Both the position numbers and the translations under genes were made by a program. This document shows, in pieces, positions 1 to 9,812 of a stretch of DNA of 64,000 nt. The notes beneath the pieces were generated by a model. That model ran no database searches and had not been told where the DNA came from. It was given only the letters and a program-made list of their open reading frames with translations. Numbering within the stretch: position 1 is the first letter of the stretch; every line of letters starts with the position of its first letter. Source of the DNA: Acanthosepion lycidas (lineage: Eukaryota > Mollusca > Cephalopoda > Sepiida > Sepiidae); assembly GCA_963932145.1 (NCBI GenBank), contig OZ010590.1, positions 57,611,886-57,675,885 of the forward strand, written 5' to 3'.

Positions 1-28
1 TTCTCCTTCATTGGTAAAAAAGGTTTTA

Positions 29-198
29 CAGTGTAACCCGGATATAAGAGACCCGGATATAAGAGAAACCTGGATATAAGAGAGATTTTTTCTGATCCCA
101 AATTAGAGCCTGTGTTAATGTATATGAATTAGACCAAACCTGGATATAAGAGAATTCTTCTCTGGTCCCGACAATTCTCTTATATCCGGGTTACACTG
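29..198. mobile_element. pogo-like MITE, copy 1 (170 bp, TA target duplication)
   Basis: The ends are inverted: CAGTGTAACCCGGATATAAG at 29 and its reverse complement finishing at 198, with TA on both sides (27-28 and 199-200). The motif GGATATAAGAGA occurs four times directly (about 41, 55, 70 and 141) and once inverted near the right end. CAGTG-type termini with a TA duplication fit non-autonomous pogo/Tigger elements of the Tc1/mariner superfamily. There is no coding capacity. A second copy lies at 42737-42891, which supports a real family. Confidence 0.8.
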
Positions 199-239
199 TA
201 TTTGTTTCTGCTCATCTCCTTTCCAAGTTGGTGTATTCT

Positions 240-460
240 TTTGAGTTAAATGGTAATGGAGATATTAACCGTTTCCATATACGAAACATTCACTATTCAT
301 AGACTGAACAGTTAATGTCAGTTGAAATTTATAAAATATTTCTCTTTAAATAGTTTCTGGAAAATAAACCTTCCAAGTTCACTCACAGTTAATACTTTTT
401 CTAGTGAGGATGGGAGTTTCCTTCATAACCATTTTTATGGTAGCATGAAAATTATGGCAA
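240..460 (+). repeat. dispersed repeat R1, copy 1
   Basis: This block shares an ordered series of similar words with 16545-16800 and 17163-17450: an 'ACAGTTAATGTCAGTTGA'-like segment, 'ATTTATAAAA..TTTCTCTT', then 'CTAGTGAGGATGGGAGTTTCCTT'-like text. No coding signal or terminal structure is visible, so the class is unknown. Confidence 0.5.
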
Positions 461-552
461 ATACACATCAGTACAGATGCAAAACAGGCCTCAGATTGCA
501 TGCAAACATGTTTGCCACCATCAGTTGTATCTGAGTTTTTTCCCCGTTAACA

Positions 553-640
553 GCAGGACAGTTTGGCCTCTCTGCAACTGGTCAAGATCCAGGTCTTTGT
601 AAGTTTCCTCATGCTAATTAAAGCAAAGGGAAAACCAGCA
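553..640 (+). repeat. possible SINE A body fragment
   Basis: AGCAGGACAG followed by CAACTGGTC resembles the conserved SINE A body segment seen at 23730 and 37110 (TAGCAGGACAGACTGGG ... GCAACTGGTC). Only this short part is recognisable, so truncation is severe. The overlapping short open frames on both strands show no family resemblance. Confidence 0.35.
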
Positions 641-944
641 GTTGGCAAGACACAGTGTCTTGGGAATTTTTGTTCAAGTTGCCATGGTTTCAGAGGGAGT
701 GTTATTTTTGTTACCTCACGTCTCTTCCCTCTCTGCATATTACCCCTAAGTTGCTGAGAGAGTTAGGTGTTTCCCCCAAACTCGGCACACTTCTGCTATA
801 CATTACTTCAACAATTTCTGTCAGTTTCAAGGATCTGGATTTATTATTGTTTACATCATTTACACTCTATCATCCTCATATTTGTTGTTATTATCACAAT
901 GTTTTGGCTGTTGGGCTCTCAGATGTTCATCAGGTACTTGATGA

Positions 945-1065
945 TCCATTTTCTTTTTAGTTTTAATGACTTTCTTTATTTTCCATTGCTTTTTAGCCAA
1001 TTTCCTCTTTGACCATCAAAATCATGGAAAAAGACATAGCTTCAGCTAAGACTTGAATTTACATC
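945..1065 (+). repeat. dispersed repeat R2, copy 1
   Basis: The text around TTTCTTTTTAGTTTTAATGACTT and CCAATTTCCTCTTTGACCAT recurs at 6505-6625 with the same order and spacing, ending in both copies with a TTCAGCTAAGAC-like segment. The class is unknown. Confidence 0.55.
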
Positions 1066-1082
1066 CGATTCATTGAAAGCTT

Positions 1083-1207
1083 GTCTTGGCTAATGACCAC
1101 ATCATGTTGAAACACCAGTTCTCATATGATTACTGAAGTTAAGTAACATTGAACCTGGTCAATACCTAGGTGGATGACCGCTTGAGAATTCAAGGTGCTG
1201 TAAGCTT
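1083..1207 (+). pseudogene. 5S rRNA-derived SINE head
   Basis: The segment follows metazoan 5S rRNA along its whole length. It starts near GTCTTGGC, passes through a TGTTGAAACACCAGTTCTC-like part and GAAGTTAAGTAAC, and ends with a GGATGACCGCTTGAGAAT-like box C region and GGTGCTGTAAGC. The length of about 123 nt matches 5S RNA. Substitutions are spread throughout, so this is not a functional 5S gene. A tRNA-like unit with its own box A begins 12 bases later, so I read the 5S part as the upstream promoter head of a SINE. Partial copies of the same junction lie at 39.6 and 39.9 kb. Confidence 0.8.
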
Positions 1208-1400
1208 GGATGTGCAGGTGGTGTAATGGATAATGGCTCAGAATTGTTAATCAGAGTTGAGTTCCAATTACCATTGGGTTCTTATATTCACATGTACAAA
1301 TAATTTTAGGAATGGTATGAATTTGCCTCTTGTCCCTCCAGCTATGGGTTAATTAGTAATACTTGTACCAGTAAAACATTATCTCCAAAGAAAAAGAATT
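1208..1400 (+). mobile_element. SINE A, tRNA-like part and body (joined to the 5S head)
   Basis: TGGTGTAATGG at 1219-1229 fits the RNA polymerase III box A consensus. A weak box B (GTTCCAATT) lies at 1261. The body continues with TATATTCACATGT, GGAATGGTATGAATT and CTCCAGCTATGGGTTAA, the order seen in the other SINE A copies. The 3' end is indistinct after about 1370. Together with 1083-1207 it forms one composite element. Confidence 0.7.
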
Positions 1401-1409
1401 CTTACAGTC

Positions 1410-2010
1410 TAAAATTATTTTCTGGCTTTAAATAACCTGCAAAGCATTGGTAAGTTGTAGAAAATAAATGAATCAATAAATTGAAAGCTTGTCAATGGTG
1501 GATGCAACCATACTATCAACAGCACCTCATGAAGTCTTGGCTCAAGAATTTGGTGACATAGTTATTCTATGTTCAAGCTCTGGGGCAGATAGTGCAGACT
1601 TAGACTCAGTGGAAACAAGGTGGGCAATAACTGAACAGTACTAAATAAGAACAAGATGAGATATTCCTGGATTTGGGCATTGGAATGAGAACAATTTGGC
1701 CCTAAAGGGTTCAACCTAAGAATAAATAATATGATTAGATTATATAATTATTATAAATATCATGCAGTTGCAGAAACGAATCATCAACTTGACCTTATTA
1801 TAGATATTGAATGAAAAGACATAACTAATGATGAGACAGAAAACTGAATATATGCCTCACCAGACATTTATTTATCTTTAATCCTATATCCCTTCAAGAC
1901 ATAGGTGATCATGGCTATGCACAGATTCTTTTTTTTTTTATTATCTGAGAACTGCCCTAACTTCTTGTGAAAGAAAGAATAATTTCCTGTTGCTTTTTCA
2001 GTGGTTTGGA
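1410..2010. other. AT-rich spacer, nothing recognised
   Basis: There is no open frame of note, no tRNA-like boxes and no clear similarity to the other repeats here. Confidence 0.5.
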
Positions 2011-2384
2011 ATTTACAGTTATTCTTTTGCAAGACTAGATGCCATTCAAGGCTAGAGAACTCTGTCTATTCTGCTATCTAAATGATGAATAAGTCAGATT
2101 TCTATTTGATCTGTGTGAAAAAGCTTCATCTAAAAGCATTTTGATCTTTTCATAGCTGAGCATTTTTATTATTTTATTATATGTTTTTTTAATTATATTT
2201 ATTATATAATATTTAGTGGATACTTGTATTTGAGTGGATACTCCCTTTATTTTTGTTATATAGGAATAAAGTGTCACTGCTAGCACTTGAGTTTGAACAT
2301 AGATTCCCTACAAACACAGGTGATCCCATTATTGAATTAAGTGGATCATGTGACCATAGAGGAAACACATAAGTAGAAATTATT

Positions 2385-2570
2385 GTGACAACTAACGATA
2401 GCTATTTCTATTCTATCATCTATTACTATTCGGATCACCATTTCTACTCTATCCTCTATTACTATACAGACTGCTATTTCTCTACTCTATTCACTATAAT
2501 ATTCCTCTATTTGGATCACTGTATGGATTACTGTTCAAGCAAGTATTATCAAGCAAATACTATTAGTATA
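2385..2570 (+). repeat. degenerate pyrimidine-rich direct repeat
   Basis: Variants of TTTCTATTCTATCATCTATTACTAT recur about every 50-60 bases: first near 2405, again near 2442, then a looser copy near 2478. This looks like an old short tandem repeat. The open frame across it is a by-product. Confidence 0.45.
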
Positions 2571-2635
2571 AGATTATTAAATGGTGTCTGACACCACTGT
2601 CTGATCCAGCATGTTTTTACCACTGGGCTACAATG

Positions 2636-2685
2636 AACTTCACAATAAAGCAAGGTTCTATTTTACCTTTAAAGCACACTGACTC
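2636..2685 (-). repeat. SINE C upstream segment, inverted
   Basis: The reverse complement of this 50-bp stretch matches 2935-2990 and the start of the copy at 19797 (a GATAGAACCTTGCT-like core). It is therefore an oppositely oriented piece of the SINE C upstream segment and forms an inverted repeat with its neighbour. Confidence 0.5.
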
Positions 2686-2689
2686 ATTC

Positions 2690-2845
2690 TTTTCATACCC
2701 AAGTGGTAAAAGCATGCAGGATCAGATGGTGGTTTCTTCTGCAAAGGGGGATGCAGGTATGAATCCTGCCAGAGAGTACATTTTTAAGTTTTCTCAAGTA
2801 TGTAGGCCAGTAGACACAATAAAATGCTGTTTAAAAAAATAAATG
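2690..2845 (+). mobile_element. SINE C, copy 1 (tRNA-like)
   Basis: The head reads CAAGTGGTAAAAGCATG ... GATCAGATGG ... GGGGATGCAGGTATGAATCCTGCC. This parallels the tRNA-like heads at 2975 and 19830, with a degenerate box B. The tail TTTTCTCAAG ... GCTGTTTAAAAAAATAAA is shared with both other copies. Confidence 0.55.
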
Positions 2846-2934
2846 GAGTGTTTCCTCAAATAACTCCTTTGAAAATGCTTTGCGTAGATTACAGATATGA
2901 AACTGTGTAGATATACATTTAAGGAAAATCGGAA

Positions 2935-3140
2935 CAAGTCGGTGTATTTTAAAGGAAAAATAGAACTTTGCTTTATGGTGAGGGTCTTCATAGCGAAGTG
3001 GATAAAGCATATGTTGGATCAGACAGTTGTTCCTCTTGTAAATGGAGACATAGATTGAAATCCTGCTGGTGGTTAGTTTTCTTGAGTCCACAAGCTGGTT
3101 AATGAAATAAATACTGTTTAAAATAAGCAAAGGGTCTCCC
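2935..3140 (+). mobile_element. SINE C, copy 2 (tRNA-like)
   Basis: The tRNA-like head GCGAAGTGGATAAAGCATATG is followed by GGATCAGACAGTTGTTCCTC, a degenerate box B (GATTGAAATCCTGC) and the family tail TTTTCTTGAG ... ACTGTTTAAAATAA. The upstream segment, rich in AAATAGAAC, is shared with the copy at 19797. Confidence 0.6.
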
Positions 3141-3478
3141 CAAATATGGGTATCCATTAATAATAACATTTGAAGTAATAAAAATAAGTATTAAAAAATA
3201 AAAGTCCATAAATTCTTTTGAAATTAGATGAGTCTTCGAATAGTCCCAACAGTTTTATTAACCAAATGACTATGTTCATCTTTATTAACTAAATTATAGT
3301 ATTTATTTTCTTTGTATATTTATATGATCATGGCACTCCACACATTTCTTTACACGGTCATCTTTAAATTACCATGATTTCTCGGGAAAGACAGTGGAGA
3401 TGTCTCTCATTAAATATTTCATGTATTTTAGTGTGTGTAAATTACTCTTCTGTAGTTTGTAACACCCTATTTATCATC

Positions 3479-3556
3479 TCTCAGTTGCATCTCTGTCCTT
3501 GGGCAAAGTGCCTTCAAGGATGCGCCATCAAAGGACAGAGTTGCAACTGAGAGGTG
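3479..3556. repeat. 25-bp imperfect inverted repeat (hairpin)
   Basis: CTCTCAGTTGCATCTCTGTCC at the left pairs with GGACAGAGTTGCAACTGAGAG at the right, with only one or two mismatches and about 27 bases between. A locally GC-richer stretch follows to about 3740. Confidence 0.7.
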
Positions 3557-3745
3557 CCTGGCCCTGGGGAGCAGCTATCTGAGGTCATGCCCCCTCATTG
3601 CACCAAAGAGAGATCAGTGCTCATACCAAGGCCAGCACAACAGTTGAGCGGGCTCAGGCAATTTTTGTTCCTTGCCCGAGTGTACATGCTTGGGCCCCAT
3701 ACATTAAACCGACCTTGTCACAACCTGACCTCATGCGGGACTTGA
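3557..3745. other. locally GC-rich patch, unidentified
   Basis: The base composition is clearly richer in G and C than the surroundings (for example GCCTGGCCCTGGGGAGCAGC). Two overlapping open frames exist here, but neither resembles a family I know and no splice pattern can be argued. Confidence 0.4.
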
Positions 3746-3777
3746 GTAAATACAAACTACATGTTTTTTTTGTTTTT

Positions 3778-3850
3778 TTTAACTCTGTGTAGTCCTTCTC
3801 TTACTCAGGTTACCATCCAAGGCTAGAGACTCTATCCTACTATTTAACTC
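3778..3850 (-). repeat. SINE A body fragment, reverse orientation
   Basis: Read in reverse, it gives TTAAATAGTAGGATAGAGTC ... TAGCCTTGGATGG, the SINE A body segment. A shorter similar piece lies at about 2018-2085. Confidence 0.45.
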
Positions 3851-4227
3851 ATGGAATATGGTATAAAGTTGTATCTTTTCTGGGGGCATTACACTTTGTG
3901 TACACTTTGGCACAAAGTGTACACAACAAACAAGTTTGGAATTTTTACACTTTCCATAGCAGGAACTATTACACAATGTGTAAATTCAAAATGAAAGACC
4001 AATGGCAAGTGATCTATGAAGAGAATGATTTCCTTCAAACTACTTTGTTTCACATCGAGGACAACTACATGGCTACCATTCTACTTTTGATTAAACCTGT
4101 ACCTTACTTTTGGAAAGTGTCTAAGAGGAGTGACTCATGTGGATTAAGGCTACCCAGATATGTAATCCTTTTGTGCAAAACTCATAAAAGCCTGGATTAG
4201 AATTGTAGCTTAGCTTGCAGATCTGGT

Positions 4228-4530
4228 GTTCTCAGTTTATAACTATTCTTTCTTCTTCTGTATGCCATATTCCTTCAGAACATGGGCGATCATGGCTCTC
4301 CATATTTTCCTGTACTGTGTAGCTCTTAGTAAATTTTGTCTTTTTGCAATCTTTCCTAAACCCTGCTCCACTATACATTTACTCAAGCTCATAAGGTAGG
4401 TTATGCATTGCTTCGCTCTGTAATATGTCCTGTGAGTTTTAAATTTTCCAAGCTCTCTTTTCTCATTATTATCTAGAAATTTCAATTATCTCTTTCTGAT
4501 GTTAAGTGTCCTTTTAGTTTCCATTTTCTC
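4228..4530 (-). pseudogene. RTE-type retrotransposon, C-terminal fragment (copy 1)
   Basis: The minus-strand frame (4485-4243) carries the conserved end of RTE-class endonuclease/reverse transcriptase ORFs: ITYLMSLSKC..EQGLG.IAKRQNLL followed by a W..MIAHVL motif near the stop. The enzymatic domains themselves are missing. The region upstream in element orientation (4486-4530) matches the same part of the copy at 7.7-8.1 kb. Confidence 0.75.
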
Positions 4531-4536
4531 TAAAAC

Positions 4537-4815
4537 AACATTTTTTCCATGGCAAATGTTTGGACAAGCTCCATTCTTTAGTTCCACCAGTTCAGACATT
4601 ACAGCTAAAACACATCCTGTTGCATCCCTCGATATTCAAATCCAAAGAAGGAAGTTTCACTCAGAGAGATTTTTCTCCAAAGATGTTACTTTGCAGAACA
4701 GACTTCCATGTGGATGCTTCCCTGAAATCTATAATCTTAACCTCTTCAAGTCAAGGGTCAATCATTGCCTACCTTCCGTATCTACATAATCAAAACTTTC
4801 TACTGTAACATTCAA
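4537..4815 (+). pseudogene. LINE-B 3' end (copy 1)
   Basis: Plus-strand frames keep DKLHSLVPPVQT, then KFHSERFF and a final NLNLFKSRVNHCLP motif across one frameshift. These are the last roughly 90 residues of a jockey/CR1-like ORF2. The same ending is seen at 38.3, 41.4, 54.7 and 60.9 kb. The catalytic domain is absent. Confidence 0.7.
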
Positions 4816-5387
4816 ATCCCTCAACTTATTCAGTAACTCTCTGAGTGACTCTTGTTTACTCTTGAGCCATATATTGAGTGACTCTTGAGCCTTATATTGG
4901 GTGAAAGTAAAAGCAATGTCTTCTTTTGGTGTATAGTCTGTAAGAAAACTGAGAGGTCTCTTTGTCCAAAAATGCTAAGAGACAGAAAAGAATGGTGGTA
5001 AATATATTGATTGGGCTGATCTATTCTAGTGGTTTCCTTTTCAGCCACTCATGTAGCACTGGTGATCCCATATATTCAATATGCAGGGATCAATAGTCTG
5101 AACAGTTCTTAAAATAGATAAATTTATTCAGCCACTTCTTTTACATATGCTGCATTGTTGGTGTCTATGGAGTTTGGCCTCCAGTTCACCTCTTTAGATG
5201 TAATATATGGACAGTTATATAGCTAGAGAAAATAATATCCAGTTAGTGATAAGCTTCACTAAATGGAACACAGCAACAAGATAGGAAGATTGTATTATAC
5301 CAATATTTTGTTAGGAGGAAAAGCCTTCCTGCTATAAAAATCATGATTCAAAATATTTCTCTTTCACTTGGGTTCAAGTATCAACTT
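4816..5387. other. AT-rich spacer, nothing recognised
   Basis: A short direct duplication of GAGTGACTCTTG near 4841-4890 is the only local structure. The minus-strand 72-codon frame is not recognised. Confidence 0.45.
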
Positions 5388-6330
5388 TTGACATTATGGT
5401 ATCAGTTCTGAACTTAGTATCTATGCTGATGACAAAACTATTTACTCCTGTAAGTCTGATCAGTTCGATAATGTTGAATTGGCAGTCGATCTAAAAAAAT
5501 GATCAATAATCTGTTGTCAATTAGGGCAAGGAATGCCTCCAAAACAAAACTGCTCTTTTTTAATCATCTTTCTGCAATCCATCTGTATCGCTGATGCTAA
5601 CCTTTAGGAGAGTGACTTGTTGTCACTTCCCAGGCTAATGTTCTCTGCTCACATGAAGTGGAAGGATTATATTGAATCATTTGCTAGATCTGCTGCTTGG
5701 AAAGTTGGTTCATTTTGTCATGCTAGACAATTTTTCTTGCTCAAATCCATCTTACATATTTATAAGTCTACCATTTATCTGTGTCTTGGATAATGCTGCC
5801 ATTTATAGTTTGGTGCTCCTGCTATATATTTAAAGATCCTTGATTCAAAGAACGATCTGCAATGTCACTTGTTCTGATCTGGCATCTCAGCTTCAGTCAC
5901 TTTCCCACTGCTGTAATGTCACTTCCCTGTACCTTTTATTATAAATTCTTTGTTGGTAATTGTTTTAATAAACTTGCCTCTATGATACCTACACTTTATG
6001 AATTTAAGTGTAGTACTAGATTGGTAGAAAGATTTTGTCATTTTAAAGTTGAAATGGCTACATGTAGCCATGACTTCTATGCTAACAGCTTCTTTTTTCA
6101 TACTTTTTGCTCATGGAACTCTTGTTTGGCTTCTTGCTTTCCACTCAAGTTTGATCTTCAAAAATTTAAATGCAATGTCAATCATTATATCCCATCTTAA
6201 TTCTTGTTCTGTTATTGTTTTCACACCATAATAATGTTTTTCCTTTTTATTATATTATTTCCCACTCAGAACCCTCTGCATCTTAGTGGCTTTATTGGCT
6301 TGCCTGGGGTGAAATTATTAGAAAAAAAAC
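5388..6330 (+). pseudogene. LINE-A relic with YADD reverse transcriptase motif (copy 1)
   Basis: The fragment begins in the reverse transcriptase at motif C: SIYADDKTIYSC near 5420-5460, so the catalytic aspartates are readable. It then continues through frameshifts to the C-terminal region (WHLSFSHFPTAVMSLPCTFYYKFF..NCFNKLASMIPTLYEFKCSTRL in pieces) and a 3' UTR ending in CTGGGGTGAAATTATTAG plus poly(A). The family is a jockey/CR1-like non-LTR element. Motifs A and B upstream are lost by 5' truncation. Confidence 0.8.
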
Positions 6331-6504
6331 TCATCAGTACATTTACAACTATATTTTTGTATCCTGGGATCAATAAAATGTTATCACATTCAGGAACAAA
6401 CATGCTTAATATATTTCATGAAAAGAAAAAAAAAATTGGTTTTGTTATTTTAAATATTAATGTGTTTGGGAGTAACTTCTAAAGAAATGTCTTTGATTAT
6501 TCTG

Positions 6505-6625
6505 TTGATTTTCTTTTTAGCTTTAACGACTTCCTCCATTTTTTTTTTTATTGCTTTTTAACCAATTTCCTCTTTGACCATCAAAATCGTGAAAAATAAC
6601 ATTGATTCAGCTAAGACGTAAACTC
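6505..6625 (+). repeat. dispersed repeat R2, copy 2
   Basis: It matches 945-1065 segment by segment: TTCTTTTTAGCTTTAACGACTT, CCAATTTCCTCTTTGACCATC, ATTCAGCTAAGAC. The spacer 6331-6830 holds nothing else recognised. Confidence 0.55.
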
Positions 6626-6829
6626 ATATAAAGGGCATTAGTTCAAAAGTAAATGCCACAAACTAAGCCAGAATTTGCACTTACCAAGCTGATTCTAATT
6701 ACCACATCAGCATTACCTGAATATTCCATAGAATTTATCCTTACACTAAAAATTTCATGATGCTCTCCTAGACAAAGTATATGGTATATTTGGTTTGGTC
6801 AGAAGAAGGTCAAGCCAAAATCATTTAAC

Positions 6830-7290
6830 TAACTCCTCCATCCTGAGGATGACAATAAACTTCATCCAGCAGCAAAGCACCTGTTTGGGAAGTTTTGAGG
6901 AATGTGGAACCACCTTTTAATTGCTGTTTCCAGGTCCACTCTGACCTGGAGTGGTAACATATGTTAGGGTCCTAGCTATGGGCAAATAGTTAACCCTCAA
7001 ACTGGGGTCAAAACACTATGAAAGTATAAAAATAGATTTTTATATTAAAATTACTAGCAATACAATTTTGAAAAAAAAATTAACAGCAATACATTTGACT
7101 CTCAACAAAAACCCTCTTTACCAAAATTATGTCGATGAAACCTGATCTACAAACTGATTTCTGACAAAGAATACATATTCTATTCATACAAACCCATCTT
7201 AAAATTCTTGACAGCATTAAATAACCCACTGTGGTTGAGGTTGATATGCTGTAAAGCAAAATAAACCAAACCATTAAGTAACTCCTCATG
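6830..7290 (+). repeat. R3 repeat, copy 1 (short minisatellite)
   Basis: The conserved left part reads GAGGAATGTGGAACCACC, TTAATTGCTG and TTAGGGTCCTAGCTATGGGC. It is followed by CACTATGAAAGTATAAAAAT, about two degenerate minisatellite units (TTACTAGCAATACA), and the conserved right part GCATTAAATAACCCAC ... GAGGTTGATATGCTG. The same framework recurs at 15.69 and 32.56 kb with much longer internal arrays. Confidence 0.75.
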
Positions 7291-7343
7291 TATCCACAGA
7301 CATACATATTTAAGTTATATAAATAAAATATATAATTATTATA

Positions 7344-7344
<1 letters not shown>

Positions 7345-7384
<40 letters not shown>
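7345..7384. repeat. (AT)n microsatellite
   Basis: Uninterrupted AT dinucleotides, directly abutting the truncated 5' end of a SINE B copy. Confidence 0.95.
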
Positions 7385-7385
<1 letters not shown>

Positions 7386-7695
7386 CCATACCTTGTAAGT
7401 GAAATTGGGTAGACAGAATGCTTGATGGCCGTTGATAGCTGTGCTAGCACTAAGCCACAAGTCATTGTGGTCGACGGCTTGAGCATGCTGGCCTTGTTCA
7501 AATTGTTGGTCACGCTAGATAACACACTCTCTCCCAGAAACTGTAACTACGGTCTGTTCAGCATAGCTGCAGTATTAACCACCCTTGGGCTCTGTGGGTG
7601 TTGAGTAAACACAAATGTGCCTGAGCGAGCAACTGCAATAGGGATTGGTTAGCCACCCTAGTAGCTGGCCATCCTCAAATATGAGTGGCCAGTTA
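7385..7695 (+). mobile_element. SINE B, 5'-truncated (copy 1)
   Basis: It matches the body of the full copy at 23130-23572: CTTGTAAGTGAAATT, GATGGCC..TGATAGCTGTGCTAG, GCCTTGTTCAAATTGTTGGTCACGCTAG, GAAACTGTAACTACGGTCTG and CACAAATGTGCCTGAGCGAG. The tRNA-like head is missing and the (AT)n tract takes its place. Confidence 0.8.
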
Positions 7696-7697
7696 TA

Positions 7698-8165
7698 TAT
7701 ATAATTCTTCTTCTATATGGCATGCACCTTCAGGCTGTTGGCCATCATGACTGTCCACAAGTTCTTATTATTTGTAACCATTAATAAATTTTGTCTTTTT
7801 GCTATCAATCCTCTACCCTGTTTTGTAATCCATTCACTCAGGCTCACTAGGTAGGTAATGTATTCCTTTCCTCTGTCCTTCTTGCCTTCAATTTGTCCTG
7901 TTAGTATCAAATTTTCCAAGCCTTCTTTCTGTTCTTATGTGCCCTATAAATTTCAACTATCTCTTCCTGATGTTAAGTATAAGTGTCCTTTTTGTTATCA
8001 TTTTCTCTAAAACTTCAAGTCTCTTCTTCATCTGTGAAGAGATTTCCCAGCATTCACTGCCATATAGAAAGATTGATATTGCATAACAGTGTTTTTTCTT
8101 TTCTTAATACCAGAAATTTAAGGTACTGGACAATTTTTTTCACCCTGTCCAGAAGTTTCTGGTTC
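7698..8165 (-). pseudogene. RTE-type retrotransposon, C-terminal fragment (copy 2)
   Basis: The minus-strand frame 7919-7713 keeps NLILTGQIEGKKDRG, then ITYLVSLSEW, GLIAKRQNLL and W.VMMA. The non-coding match extends to about 8165 (segments TTCTTCATCTGTGAAGAG and CAGCATTCACTGCCATATAG are also found at 39.7 kb). A poly(T)/TTTC run ends the region. Confidence 0.75.
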
Positions 8166-8310
8166 TTTCTTTCTTTCTTTTTTTTTTTTTTTTTTGCAAT
8201 TTTTTTCCATGAATGCCAATTTGTTTGAAAATTGTGCTACCTAGGTTTTTTCACCCACCAAGTTTAAACAGATTTAAATTTTATATACATATATATATAT
8301 ATATATATAC

Positions 8311-8570
8311 ATATAATTATTTATTTAAAAAATACGATTCGTTCGCTACATAAGAGTTCTCATGTTTCAAAACAGGAGCCGAAAACTTCAATATAATTAT
8401 TTGGATTAAATTGAATTAAAGTACCAAAAATTTCACTTGAAGATGGAACAGAGCTTGGTACTTTAATTCAATTTACTTCAAATAATTATATTGAAGTTTT
8501 CGGCTCTTGTTTTGAAACATGAGAACTCTTATGTAGCAAAGGAATCATATTTTTAAATAAATAATTATAT
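8311..8570. repeat. palindromic repeat with ~115-bp arms (copy 1)
   Basis: The left arm 8311-8426 and right arm 8456-8570 are near-perfect inverted copies (left ACATAAGAGTTCTCATGTTT, right AAACATGAGAACTCTTATGT). The loop is 29 bases (TTTCACTTGAAGATGGAACA inside). It would form a long hairpin as RNA or single-stranded DNA. There is no coding potential. A partial copy in reverse orientation lies at 35.66-35.99 kb. Confidence 0.85.
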
Positions 8571-8680
8571 TTAGGCTCTACTTTTGTATCGAGCACTGTT
8601 TTTTAAAAATAAAAACAAAAATACTAAAGAACTTCGGATTGTTTACCTAACAAGTTATTTCCTATTTTCTATATATTTTC
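8571..8680 (+). repeat. flank segment of the palindromic repeat
   Basis: TACTTTTGTATCGAGCACTG through AATACTAAAGAACTTCGGAT to TTCCTATTTTCTATATATTTT is conserved with 43441-43555 in the same orientation, and with 35690-35800 inverted. It appears to be a constant part of the same element. Confidence 0.7.
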
Positions 8681-8701
8681 ACACACACACACACACACAT
8701 A

Positions 8702-8743
<42 letters not shown>
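8680..8743. repeat. (CA)n-(AT)n microsatellite
   Basis: A CA tract at 8680-8699 runs into an AT tract. Confidence 0.95.
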
Positions 8744-8749
<6 letters not shown>

Positions 8750-9326
8750 GCGGACATGATGAGAGAGGCAAGCTTATATATACAAACTTAAATTCATTGA
8801 AAATCTTAGCCGAATAGGTATCAGGAAATTTACATGTCAAAGTTGAAACTTTCTGGTGCCTCCCACCACCTCTGCTTTGAATGAGCTTGCACTTGAAAAC
8901 TCAACTAAAGTCAAACTAGATGGATTTTGAAGTTAAAGAAAAGAAAAATATATTCTGATAAATTGTCTATTGTCTTTTTAAGAGCAGAGATAGTAGAATA
9001 AAAATGAAAGTTGCTTAAAATGACAAAATAATGGTTTTATATTTAATTTTTTTTTTATTATTGGTCAACTTGGAAACTGCAAATAATCTTGTGAATTCTA
9101 AGATTTCTGTTGATAGATTTTTGGCTTGCACCCAAGTTTATTTTGACATTCCTAGTTTGCTTGTTAGAAATCAATTAGAACCTAACTGGTAAGCATTCTC
9201 TTACTACTTTCAAAATTGATGCTTCTATCTACAGGTATAAGAAATCAATACAAAGGACAACAAAATTGTTCAGTATGTAGGAATCAATCACTGATCTTTT
9301 GTATATCTATTTTCTCATTTTCTTCA

Positions 9327-9376
<50 letters not shown>

Positions 9377-9779
9377 AATAAATACACATATACCTATGGT
9401 TGTAGTGCAACTTAAAGTTTCATGGTTTTCCAAGTCATCAGGAACAATTGATAAATGAATCCAAAATGTAGTTAATTTACCTTTTGTATATTATATGTGT
9501 ATTTGTTAATAGCTCTGCTTAATTACATTGAGCTTTGTTTTGTTTACACCATAAATTAAATTCAATAAATATTTATTTGCATATCACACATATATACAGT
9601 TGCTAATATCTCATTATTTAGTTCATGTTCTGGATAACTTATGTATAATTTAAGAGCCATCACCCTCTCTAGTAGCTCCTTTACAAGCTCTGGGTGGCAA
9701 AGTGTTACTCGGAGCTCCAAGTGACATTCTTGTCAGGTAATGGTACGTTTTAACTTAAGTAGACTTTCTCAAGTTAATG

Positions 9780-9812
<33 letters not shown>

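Noticed and set aside
1083-1207. Functional 5S rRNA gene
   Set aside because: Too many substitutions along the molecule, no T-run terminator directly after it, and direct fusion to a SINE.
2074-2286. Lysine/isoleucine-rich minus-strand frame
   Set aside because: AT-rich composition yields such frames; no family resemblance.
3898-4200. 100-codon plus frame
   Set aside because: Unrecognised, no supporting splice or promoter signal, and flanked by SINE A and RTE fragments; kept out of the gene list.
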